Positions 32,285 through 42,574 of a stretch of DNA of 64,000 bases are shown here, piece after piece. Every line of letters begins with the position of its first letter. Position 1 is the stretch's first letter. The translations under genes were made by a program, and so were the position numbers. The DNA lies in NCBI RefSeq assembly GCF_904849725.1, contig NC_058518.1, positions 416,151,081 to 416,215,080 of the forward strand. Direction: 5' to 3'. The notes under the pieces are model-generated. The model was not told the DNA's origin, did not search any database, and saw nothing but the letters and a program-made list of their open reading frames with translations. This DNA comes from Hordeum vulgare subsp. vulgare (taxonomy: Eukaryota > Streptophyta > Magnoliopsida > Poales > Poaceae).

Positions 32285-35004
32285 CGGCATTTTACATCTG
32301 GAAGAGTTCATCAAAGTCGATACGGATTTCTTTGGGGCGGCCGTAGTACTCCCGTGGGACACTCACCACGATCATCGTTCTCCTATTCTTTGATTCACTT
32401 AAGTACCATGTATGCAAGTAACGCATATTTGTTGGGAGATCATCTTTGCTAACCAAAGGCGCTCCCATGACAAACTGTGGCTTAGGGGCTACCACAACCT
32501 TGGGTAACCTGTCGTCTTGGGAAGCCAGAACGTCTTCAACCGGGATACCCCATTCATCCGCCCACTTCTTTGCTAATTCCAAATCTTGCCCCTGCACCAG
32601 AGGAGGGACATTCTCGGGTAACACCCTGAGGGGTGGGATCGACTGTTTGGCCTGTTGTCCAAGCTGAGGAACGTCTGATCTTTTTTTTGCTTGTAGTTGA
32701 ACTTGATTTGCTCCCACTTGCACTTGCACGTGATCTGCTCTTTTTCACTCACTTCTGCAATGTGCGTGTATAGTTATCAGGCTTATGGTGTAAGTCATAC
32801 TGTGATGGAAGGTTCGTGAAGTATTTGGCAAATACTATTTGCTTCTCAGTGTATTGCGGGCGGGGCTCAGGTTCCTTCTTTTTCATCTGCGCATCATGAT
32901 GTTCCTTTGCTATCCTGGCGTTTTCCTCGGCGGTACGATCATAAGGTCTGATAGGAAGATTTGCATGAGGTACCTTTGGGAGGGGCGACAGTTTGCGCTT
33001 TGGGGAGCTCCGTCGCTTAGAAATCATCGGCGGAGTGTTCTTGCTGGCACGCTTCCGCTTAGTATCCGGAGCGGGCGGCGGCGGAGACGGACGACCCAAG
33101 TCCGGCGGCGGTGATCGAGATGGACTCGTGTTGTGCTGGCCGTCTTCATGTGGAGGGCTTGGAGGTGATGGAGGTGTAGGTGACCTGCGACGACTCGGAG
33201 GCGGTGTTGTCCTTGGGGCCGAGCCTGGAAGCTTGATGTAGTTCTTGTCCCATAGGATGACTCCACCCAGTACTTCTCCGAGTGTCCTCTCATCTTCGGG
33301 TCCAGCTATGTCGAGCTCCATATCATGAAACCCCGCCATGATTTCATCCACCCCGACTTTAGCAAAGCCCGCTGGAATTTCACGGCCATGCCAGCGTGCA
33401 TCAGGGCCAGAAGGTAAAGCTTGTCCGACGGCCACCTTCATGGATATGTTCTTGAATTTCTGATGGAGTTCACATGATGTTGACTCCTTGATTCCATCCA
33501 CGGGGTAGCCGGGACCGCCCTCTATCATTCTTCGTGCATCGTCGGGCGGGGCCTCAGATTCAGCCACGCTGCTTTTCTGCTTAGATGGGGCGCCGGTAAT
33601 ATCGAGTGCAGGATCTTCCTGGCACGCTACTCCTCTAAGCTCATCAATCTGCTTATGTTGCTCGTTAATCCTAGCAAGCAACTGGTTGAACTTGTCATTC
33701 TCCTCATCCTGATGTCGCTTCTTTGCTCTCGCTCGGCTTCTGTAAGTGTCTTGGTCTCTGGCAAACCCAAGCCACCACGGGTAAGAAGGACTGAAGCCTC
33801 GCGTTCGTCCTCCATGTTCGTCATTGCCGAGGACGAGTGTGAGCAAATCTTTCTCTCTATCTGCAGTGAACTGTCTTTTTCCCTCCTTAATTTCTTTCAC
33901 TATCTTTTTCCAATTCTCCCTGGGTATCCTAAGACCGTCACTGCAGATGAGGTCCCCTGTTTCTTCGTTGTACGAACCACCATGCGCAAGGAACCAATTT
34001 CTTGCTCTCAATTCCCACTCATCACGGAGTGGTTCAGGTATGATGCCTTTAGCTAGCAGATCTTGCTCTTTCTTATCCCACTTTGGGATGGCAGTCTTAT
34101 AGCCCCCTGGCCCCAGCTTGTGGTGATATTTCTTCTTGTCGGCATTTTTCTTGGTCTTTTCTGATAATGCCTGGGCATCTTCTGACTCCTTGTACTCTTG
34201 AAATGCATTCCAGTGATTCGCCTGCTTGGCTAGATACCCCTCGAATACTGGCACTTTCTTTGTCTTCAGATAGTTTTTCCATAGCTTCTTCTTCCAGCTA
34301 CGGAACAGTTCGGCCATCTTCTTTAGAGTCCACTGCTTGACTTTGGCCTTAGTTTTTTTGCGGTGTCTTCATTCTCACATTCTGGCAGGTTGAAATGTGA
34401 CATGAGATCATTCCAAAGATTATCTTTGTACCTTTCGGCGACATAGTCACTATCGGCTGCCCCTTTGCGCTTGTTCCACTCCTGAATGCTGATCGGGACG
34501 TGATCCCTAACGAGAACTCCGCGTTGCTTCTTGAATGTGTCGGCAGCATTCTTAGGAAGCTTGGGTTCCCCCGTAGGCAATATCACCTCAAAGGTGTAAT
34601 GCGTCCGTGCATCCAACTTTCTAGTCGGGCCTCGTTTCGTAGCTTTGCTCGATGTGGAGGCCTAAGAGGGAGAAACATTCGTCAAATGAATGTATATGTA
34701 TACAATATAGAGCTCTCTCCAATAGTTTTCACATATTACAAGTGATTGTCGAACTTCATATGTATACCTCGCCGGACTTTATTATTTCTCCATCGGCTTC
34801 TCCATCAGTGGAGCTATCACCTTCTCCGTCATTGGACCTATCTCCTGCCCCATCGGCTTCATATTCGTGTCGGTCGACCTTCATTCCATATCCGGAGGGG
34901 TTTAGATATGACGACGGAGATTCAGCTGGTTCAACGTCGGGGCCGTCTTTGATTATATCTTCGAGAAGTTCTTCCTCTTCGAGGTTCCTGATATGTGGAT
35001 CCAT
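32285..35004 (-). pseudogene. ORF1 of CACTA X (transposase_24-like), broken
   Basis: Start ATG at 35002-35004. The longest open part is 32749-34317 (522 codons), covering WELRARNWFLAHGG, PSYPWWLGF, the coiled coil and a Pro/Ser/Arg-rich linker (SPPPDLGRPSPPPP) that is shorter in Y. Lesions: a 1-bp loss near 34352 separating it from the N-terminal block (34323-34616), a GAA to TGA change at about 32749, and a frame change in the Lys run near 32690. None of these is shared with Y. Function as for the Y copy (inferred binding to subterminal repeats). Confidence 0.78.
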
Positions 35005-35568
35005 AGTTCTGCAAAAAACGGACATTTGATTAACTAATAAACTAACAAACTATATAAGAGGGGTTGGAAACTTCGAAGTGTCGTTTTATATAGGAGGACC
35101 TTTAGTCCCGGGTCTTGGCTAGAACCTAAACTCTAAAATATGTCTAACGGATTCTCTTAACCTTTAAGGATTTAACAAAATGGCGACATTCTAGATGTGT
35201 AGAAAATGATCCTATTTTTCCTGATCTCATCTACCCTTCTATATGTCACATTGTCTAGTGTCAAAGGACTTTGTTGAACTTTGTACCAAAAAATAATTAT
35301 TCTATCAGGAACTCCGTTCCAAAACAACTTAAGTCCCGGGTCGTGGCTCCACCCGGGACTCCTAGATTTATGCATAGTATTCAAAGTAGGAGTACTTTTC
35401 CAATTTGAGCATTCAATAAGAAAAACCAAATCGTAAAATAAAGTAGTATTCAAATTAGCATGCATTCAATTATAAGAAAAACTACATCATCTCTTTTGTC
35501 CGTACACCGTCGAATATTATCACTAATACTCCTCGAATACTATCATACATATAGCATCACTGATACAG
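35005..35568. other. Upstream region of ORF1 in X, extra ~270 bp compared with Y
   Basis: No gene. Contains CTATATAAGAGG near 35051, TTTATATAGGAGG with TTTAGTCCCGGG near 35090-35112, and a CCCGGGTCGTGG/CCACCCGGG hairpin at about 35335-35361. Y lacks the segment between about 35020 and 35285. Probable promoter area of the minus-strand ORF1 gene. Confidence 0.5.
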
Positions 35569-35984
35569 CTAGAACCGTAGCGCCCGACGGGTATCGTCGC
35601 GGGCGGTGGACACCCAAAGAGAAGGAACCATCACAGGATCATAGCTCCAGTGAGATCCCTGAAGAACCTGCCAGGTATGCTCGAACCTGCCCTCCAACGC
35701 AACCTTGTAGAGACGGACGTGCTCATCCTCCTCGCTGACACGGTAACGTACCACCTCCGCGGTGTCCGGAAGCCTCGGCACCGTCACTGGCCCACGCGAC
35801 CGCCACCAAACAAGGATCGGGTGAACAACGGGCTGGCTCCTCACCAACCTACGCCCACCGGAAGGTAGCACCTCTCAATACCAGCCGGGCGGAGCCCAGT
35901 CCCGGACATGGCCCCTCTGATCAAGCAGGTGTCCTCCGCCGAGTCGACGACGAGGATACGGGATAGGCATCGTAAAATGAACTA
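35569..35984 (-). pseudogene. Small CACTA-borne ORF of X, one nonsense change
   Basis: Same ORF as at 24898-25299. Read from the matching ATG at about 35970 the frame meets TGA where Y has TGG (in the Y sequence WYWEV), leaving a 100-codon open remainder 35569-35871. Unknown function. Confidence 0.55.
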
Positions 35985-36124
35985 AAAAAATAAACTAGTT
36001 CTATTAATTTTCTTGCTAAAAATAAACTAATTGTATATATAGTAAAATAAACTATTAACACTTAAGCATATACAATAGGAAAATTAAGCAATAATCTAAG
36101 AAACACTAATTAAGCATCTATATA

Positions 36125-36640
36125 CGTAGAAATGTCTTCTTCTTCTTCTTCTTCTTTCTTATTTTCTTCTCCGCTTCTTCTTCAACTTCTCTTCTTCTAC
36201 TTCTCGTCTTCTTCTATTTTTCCTCTTCTTCTCCTCTCCTCCTCTTCTTATTCTCCTTTTTCTTCTTTTCTTCTCCTCCTCTTCTTATTTTCCTTTTTCC
36301 TAATCTTATTTTCTTATTTTTGTTCATCTTTCTTCTTCTTGTAACCCTAACCTAAATCTAAATATTACTAACCCTAATAATCTAGGACAAACGTAATAAC
36401 AATAGGAATTAAATGACAAAAAAAATCTTTTCTTCTCCTTTTTCTTCTTTTCTTCTCCTTTTTCTTCTTTTCTTCTCCTTTTCTTCTTTTATTCTCATTT
36501 TTCTTCTTTTCTTCTCCTTTTTCTTCTTTTCTTCTCCTTTTTCTTCGTTTCTCCTTTTTCTTCTTTTCTTCCCTTTTTCTTATTTTCTTCCCTTTTTCTT
36601 CTTTTCTTCTCCTTTTTCTTCTTTTCTTCTACCGGCCGGA
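36125..36640. repeat. Polypyrimidine block of X
   Basis: Plus strand almost pure C/T with TTTCTTCTTTTCTTCTCC units, longer than in Y, followed to 36830 by GGCGAGGAGGACGGC purine-rich repeats. ORFs on either strand here are low-complexity translations. Confidence 0.8.
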
Positions 36641-36909
36641 GTGTTGGGGAGGAGGGGGCGGGGGGCTTACCGGCCAAAGTGGGAGGGGAGGGCGTCAACG
36701 ACGGCGAGGAGGACGGCAGGCGGCGGCGAGGAGGACGGCGGCGGCGAGGAGGACGACGACGACGGCGAGGAGGACGGCAGGCGGCGGCGAGGAGGATGGT
36801 GGGTAGCCTGGCGGCGTCGAGTTCGTCGGTGCCGCGCCGGGCAGGAGAGTCCGAGGAAGAAGAACGAAATGGCGATTTGGGTTGGAAATTTCCAACTCCC
36901 GCTTATATA

Positions 36910-37235
36910 GTAGGATCTTTGGTCCCGGTTCGGGGCTCGAACCGGGACTAAAGACACCCGTTAGTTCGGGTGGAGCCACGACCCGGGATGAAAGGCCCTT
37001 TTTCGGCAGACCAAAAGGCGGGAAGCAGGGGCCTTTAGTCCCGGGTCGGGGCTCGAGCCGAGACCAAAGACACCCTTTAGTCCCGGGTGGAGCCACGACC
37101 CGGGACTAAAGGCCCGTGCTCGGCAGGCGGCAGGCGAGGGGCTTTAGTCCCGGGTCGTGGCTCCACCCGGGACTAAAGCCCGTCCGCTGGTTGCACTATA
37201 AGTTTAGTCCCACCTCGCCCAGCGAGGGGGACTAA
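36910..37235. repeat. Internal cluster of TTTAGTCCCGG inverted repeats in X
   Basis: Four or more hairpin units separated by GC-rich spacers, as at 26085-26350 in Y. They lie about 17 kb from either end of X as it now stands. Confidence 0.85.
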
Positions 37236-37429
37236 CACTAGTTTATAAGCCCCATCGTAGCATCTCCATCGAGCTCCTCTCTAAAGCAGGCTTACGGGCC
37301 TAAACTGACTGTAAATTTAAAAATTGAAACTATATTTGAAATTATGGAGAAAATTAAATCTAAATTCAAAGTGAGGTCACTTTGAATTTAGGTTTAATTT
37401 TCTCTATAAATTCTCATATAGTTTCATTT

Positions 37430-38182
37430 TTTTCTATTTTCAAAATTAACTATTTTGTTATTTTCAATTAAAACTATGTTTATTAAAATTCTTTTTGCAT
37501 ATTTGAGAATTTGACAAAACTATGATAATGAAAAGTGTTTGAAATTGAATAAGTAATTCAAAACTATTTTATATTTTCAAAATTAATTATTTTGATTATC
37601 CAAACTATTAACTACTTTGTTATTTTCAATTAAAAACTATGTTTATTAAAATTCTTTTTGCATATTTGAGAATTTGACAAAACTATGATAACGAAAAGTG
37701 TTTGAAATTGAATAAATAATTCAAAATTATTTTCTATTTTCAAAATTAATTATTTTGACTATCCAAACTACTAACTTTTTTGTTATTTTCAATTAAAAAC
37801 TATGTTTATTAAAATTCTTTTTGCATATTTGAGAATTTGACAAAACTATGATAATGAAAAGTGTTTGAAATTGAATAAATAATTCAAAACTATTTTGTTT
37901 TTTTGAAATTAATTATTTTGACTATCCAAACTATTAACTATTTTTTATTTTCAATTAAAAACTATGTTTATTAAAATTCCTTTTGCATATTTGAGAATTT
38001 GACAAAACTATGATAATGAAAAGTGTTTGAAATTGAATAAATAATTCAAAACTATTTTCTATTTTCAAAATTAATTATTTTGACTATCCAAACTATTAAC
38101 TATTTTGTTATTTTCAATTAAAAACTATGTTTATTAAAATTCTTTTTGCATATTTGAGAATTTGACAAAACTATGATAATGA
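37430..38182. repeat. AT-rich tandem repeat, ~163-bp unit (X)
   Basis: About four and a half copies of the unit seen in Y; TTTTGCATATTTGAGAATTT recurs at about 37490, 37657, 37819, 37980 and 38144. The array then runs directly into the 337-bp array within a unit. Confidence 0.88.
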
Positions 38183-39758
38183 ACTCCATACTTTTTGTGT
38201 GTTCAAAATGCACCATTCAAAGGCACATCACAAAATTTCAACAATTTCTGACTTCATTTGGTATTCTTCGTGCATTTACTTATTTTTTTGAGCTAGTTGA
38301 CCCTGAAATTGAAAAGCACTACAAATGAACTCTGAAAATGTTGAAAGTTGGCATGCTATCATCATTCCACCCACATAACATGTGTTAAAAATTTGAGAGG
38401 GCTACGACAAAAAATGGATGCACTTCGTGTACAAAACGGACAATCTCTCTCGAAGTATGAGGGTTTCGAACGAGAACTCATCTCTTACAAAGGGATTTCA
38501 TTTTTTTGAACTTATTTTAACTCCATAGTTTTTGTGTGTTCAAAATGCACCATTCAAAGGTACATCACAAAATTTCAACAATTTGTGACTTCATTTGGTA
38601 TATTTCGTGCATTTACTTTTTTTTGAGCTAGTTGACCCTGAAATTGAAAAGCACTACAAATGAACTCTAAAAATGTTGAAAGTTGGCATGCTATCATCAT
38701 TTCACCCACATAGCATGTGTTAAAAAGTTGAGAGGGCTATGACAAAAATTGGATGCACTTCGTGTACAAAACGGACAATCTCTCTCGAAGTATGAGGGTT
38801 TCGAACGAGAACTCATCTCTTACAAAGGGATTTCATTTTTTTGAACTTATTTGAACTCCATACTTTTTGTGTGTTCAAAATTCACCATTCAAAGGCACAT
38901 CACAAAATTGCAACAATTTGTGACTTCATTTGGTATTCTTCGTGCATTTACTTTTTTTGAGCTAGTTGACCGTAAAATTGAAAAGCACTACATATGAACT
39001 CTGAAAATGTTGAAAGTTGGCATGCTATCATCATTTCACCCACATAGCATGTGTTAAAAAGTTGAGAGGGATACGACAAAAACTGGATGCACTTCGTGTA
39101 CAAAACGGACAATCTCTCTTGAAGTATTAGGGTTTCGAACGAGAACTCATCTCTTACAAAGGGATTTCATTTTTTTGAACTTATTTGAACTCTATACTTT
39201 TTGTGTGTTCAAAATGCACCATTCAAAGGCACATCACAAAATTTCAACAATTTCTGACTTCATTTGGTATTCTTCGTGCATTTACTTATTTTTTTGAGCT
39301 AGTTGACCCTGAAATTGAAAAGCACTACAAATGAACTCTAAAAATGTTGAAAGTTGGCATGATATCATCATTTCACCCACATAGCATGTGTTAAAAAGTA
39401 GAGAGGGCTACGACAAAAACTGGATGCACTTCGTGTACAAAACGGACAATCTCTCTCGAAGTATCAGGGTTTCGAACGAGAACTCATCTCTTACAAAGGG
39501 ATTTCATTTTTTTGAACTTATTTGAACTCCATACTTTTTGTGTGTTCAAAATGCACCATTCGAAGGCACATCACAAAATTTCAACAATTTCTGACTTCAT
39601 TTGGTATTTTTCGTGCATTTACTTATTTATTTTTTTGAGCTAGTTGACCCTCAAATTGAAAAGCACTACAAATGAACTCTCGAAATGTTGAAAGTTGGCA
39701 TGCTATCATCATTTCACCCACATAGCATGTGTTAAAAAGTTGAGAGGGCTACGACATT
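38183..39758. repeat. Tandem array of ~335-bp units (X)
   Basis: CGAAGTAT recurs at about 38451, 38786, 39119 and 39456. All units carry GATGCACTTCGTG. The array ends just before the 3' end of the TNP2 gene. Confidence 0.92.
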
Positions 39759-39788
39759 ATTACATTATTGCACCAATATTCCTATCTA

Positions 39789-41668
39789 TTATTTCTGTTT
39801 TCTTCTGGGTCGTAGCCATGGAGAATCTTCATCATTCAGTAGGATGCTTGGGTCAGTTTTCACTTTGAAGGACGGAATTTCATGAAACTTATTATAATCT
39901 ACTAACATGTCTGTCTGGTCATCTACTCCCACGATGTTTCTTTTCCCTGAAAGAACTATGTGGCGTTTTGGCTCATCGGACGATATTTTCTTTTGCTGAT
40001 TTCTTTTTCTCGTTTTTGTAGACATGTCCTTCACATAGAAAACCTGAGCGACATCATTGGCTAGGACAAATGGTTCGTCCATGTACGCAAGATTGTTGAG
40101 ATCCACTGTTGTCATGCCGTACTTTTGGTCTACAACTACCCCGCCTCCTGTCAGCTTCACCCATTTGCACCGAAACAAAGGGATCTTAAAAGTAGGTCCA
40201 TAGTCAAGTTCCCATATCTCCTCTATGTACCCGTAATATGTTTCCTAACAGTGCCCATTCTCGTCTGTTGCATCAAAGCGGACACCACTATTTTCATTGG
40301 TGCTCTTTTTATCTTGGGCAACCGTGTAAAATGTATTCCCATTTATCTCATACCCTTGGAAAGTACATATAGTCGAAGATGGTGGCCTAGCCAAACAGTA
40401 AGCTGATCTCCAACGGTGTCGCCATTCATGAGATGTGTCTGCAACCAATTGTCGAAAGTCTTCTCGTGTTCCCCTTTAATCCAAGAGTCAGCCTTCCCCG
40501 GGTTTCGGAGCGTAGAATATTCTTGTGTCTCACGATATACGGAGCCACCACGGTGGAATTGTGTAGAACTGTGTAGTGTGCTTGAGAGAAAGAATGCCCA
40601 TCCATACATACTTTTGCTTTCCTTCCTAGTGTGCCTTTTCCTGTCAGCCTACCCTCATACCGAGATTCAGGAACACCAATCGGCTTAAGGTCAGGAAGGA
40701 AGTCCACACAAAACTCAATGACCTCCTCTGTTCCATAGCCCTTGGAGATGCTTCCTTCTGGCCTAGCACGGTGACGAACATATTTCTTTAAGACTCCCAT
40801 GAACCTCTCGAAGGGGAACATATTGTGTAGAAACACAGGGCCAAGAATTCTAATCTCTTCGACTAGGTGAACTAGGACGTGTGTCATTATATTGAAGAAG
40901 GATGGCGGGAACAACAACTCAAAGCTGACCAGACATTGGACCACATCAATCTGTAACCCTGATAGACTTTCTCGATCAATTACCTTCTGAGAAATTGCAT
41001 TGAGGAATGCACATACCTTCACAATTGCCAGGCGAACATTTTCCGGTAGAATTCCCCTCAATGCAACCGGAAGCAATTGCGTCATAAGCACGTGGCAGTC
41101 ATGAGACTGTAGGTTTTGGAATTTTTTGTCTTTCATATTTACGATTCCCTTTATATTCGATGAGAAGCCAGTCGGGACCTTGATACTGAAAAGGACTTCA
41201 AAGAACATTTCCTTCTCTTCCTTAGTAAGAGTGTAGCTGGCACGCCCTTGAAACTGCCCTGGATGCATGCCATCTCTTCCTTTATGACGTTCCTGGTCCT
41301 CCCGTGCTTCCGGTGTACCTTTTGACTTCCCATACAAGCCCAGGAAGCCTAGAATATTCACGTAGAGATTCTTCGTCAGGTGCATCACGTCGATTGCCGA
41401 GCGGACCTCATGGACTTCCCAGTAGGGTAGCTCCCAAAATATAGATTTCTTCTTCCACATGGGTACGCGCTTATCAGGGCCGTTAGGAACAGGTTGGCTT
41501 CCAGGACCCTTTCCAAAGATTACTTTTAAATCTTTGACCATATCAAATACTTCAGCATCAGTACGGATGACAGGCTTCCCCCGGGGTTCAGCCTTGCCAT
41601 TGAAATGCTTGCCTTTTTTCTTTAAGGGATGCTTGGGCGGAAGAAAACGATGATTGTATGGGTACACA
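39789..41668 (-). pseudogene. TNP2 transposase of X, C-terminal part (DUF4218 and DUF4216 regions)
   Basis: The large open part 40426-41667 carries LPYWEVHEVRSAIDVMHLTK and SHDCHVLMTQLLPVALRG, with FPPSFFNIMTHVLVHLVEE and FPFERFMGVLKKYVRHRARP, the usual block after the TNP2 core. A DUF4216-type end follows: FRCKWVKLTGGGVVVD and PFVLANDVAQVFYV. The frame shifts near 40395 and there is an in-frame TAG at 40245. TNP2 is the CACTA transposase that cuts at the element ends. Its N-terminal part lies at 52731-54201, separated by the Angela insertion (flank ACACA at 41664-41668). Reading across the insertion restores frame, so the Angela alone split an otherwise continuous exon. Confidence 0.88.
41664..41668. 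repeat. Target-site duplication ACACA, left copy (Angela)
   Basis: ACACA abuts the LTR at 41669; the partner is at 52731-52735. Five bases is the normal Copia duplication. Confidence 0.85.
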
Positions 41669-42574
41669 TGTTAGGGAACGTCGCATGGGAAACAAAAAAT
41701 TTCCTACGCGCACGAAGACCTATCATGGTGATGTCCATCTACGAGAGGGGATTTCCGATCTACGTACCCTTGTAGATCGCACAGCAGAAGAGTTATTGAA
41801 CGCGGTTGATGTAGTGGAACGTCCTCACGTCCCTCGATCCGCCCCGTGAACCGTCCCACGATCCGTCCCACGATCTAGTGATGAACGGACAGCACCTCCG
41901 CGTTCAGCACACGTACAGCTCGACGATGATCTCGGCCTTCTTGATCCAGCAAGAGAGACGGAGAGGTAGATGAGTTCTCCGACAGTGTGACGGCGCTCCG
42001 GAGGTTGGTGATGATCTAATCTCGGCAGGGCTCCGCCCGAGCTCCGCAGAGACGCGATCTAGAGGTAAAACCGTAGAGTTATGTGGTCGGGCTGCCTTGG
42101 AAAAGTTGTCTCAAATCAGCCCTAATTGCTCCATATATATAGGAGGAGGGAGGGGAGGCTTGCCTTGAGGCCCAAGGAGCCCCAAGGGCTGCGCCACCAA
42201 GGGAGGAGGAGTCCTCCTTCAATAGTAGTCCAACTAGGATTGGAAAGTGGAGTCCTTCTCTCCTTTCCCACCTCCTTTTTTTTCTTTCTCTTTGATTTTC
42301 TATCCTTGGCGCATAGGACCTTATTGGGCTGTCCCACCAGCCCACCAAGGGATGGTGCGCCACCCCCAAGGCCAATGGGCTTCCCCGGGGTGGGTTGCCC
42401 CCCCCCTGGTGAACACCCGGAACCCATTCGTCATTCCCGGTACATTCGCGGTAACTCCGAAAACCTTCCGGTAATCAAATGAGGTCATCCTATATATCAA
42501 TCTTCGTTTCTGGACCATTCCGGAAACCCTTGTGACGTCCGTGATCTCATCCGGGACTCTGAACAACATTCGGT
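41669..42574 (-). repeat. Angela 3' LTR, distal piece
   Basis: Starts TGTTAGGGAACG on the plus strand (LTR 3' end). It differs from the 5' LTR (50908-51822) at many positions, at the level expected of old LTR pairs. At GGT (42572-42574) it passes into the copied segment. LTR TATA-like CTATATATATGG lies near 42131 on the minus strand. ORFs here are LTR translations. Confidence 0.85.

Noticed and set aside
36132..36951. Hydrophobic ORFs resembling membrane proteins
   Set aside because: Phe/Leu/Ser runs come from polypyrimidine repeats; the same bases read as Lys/Glu on the other strand.
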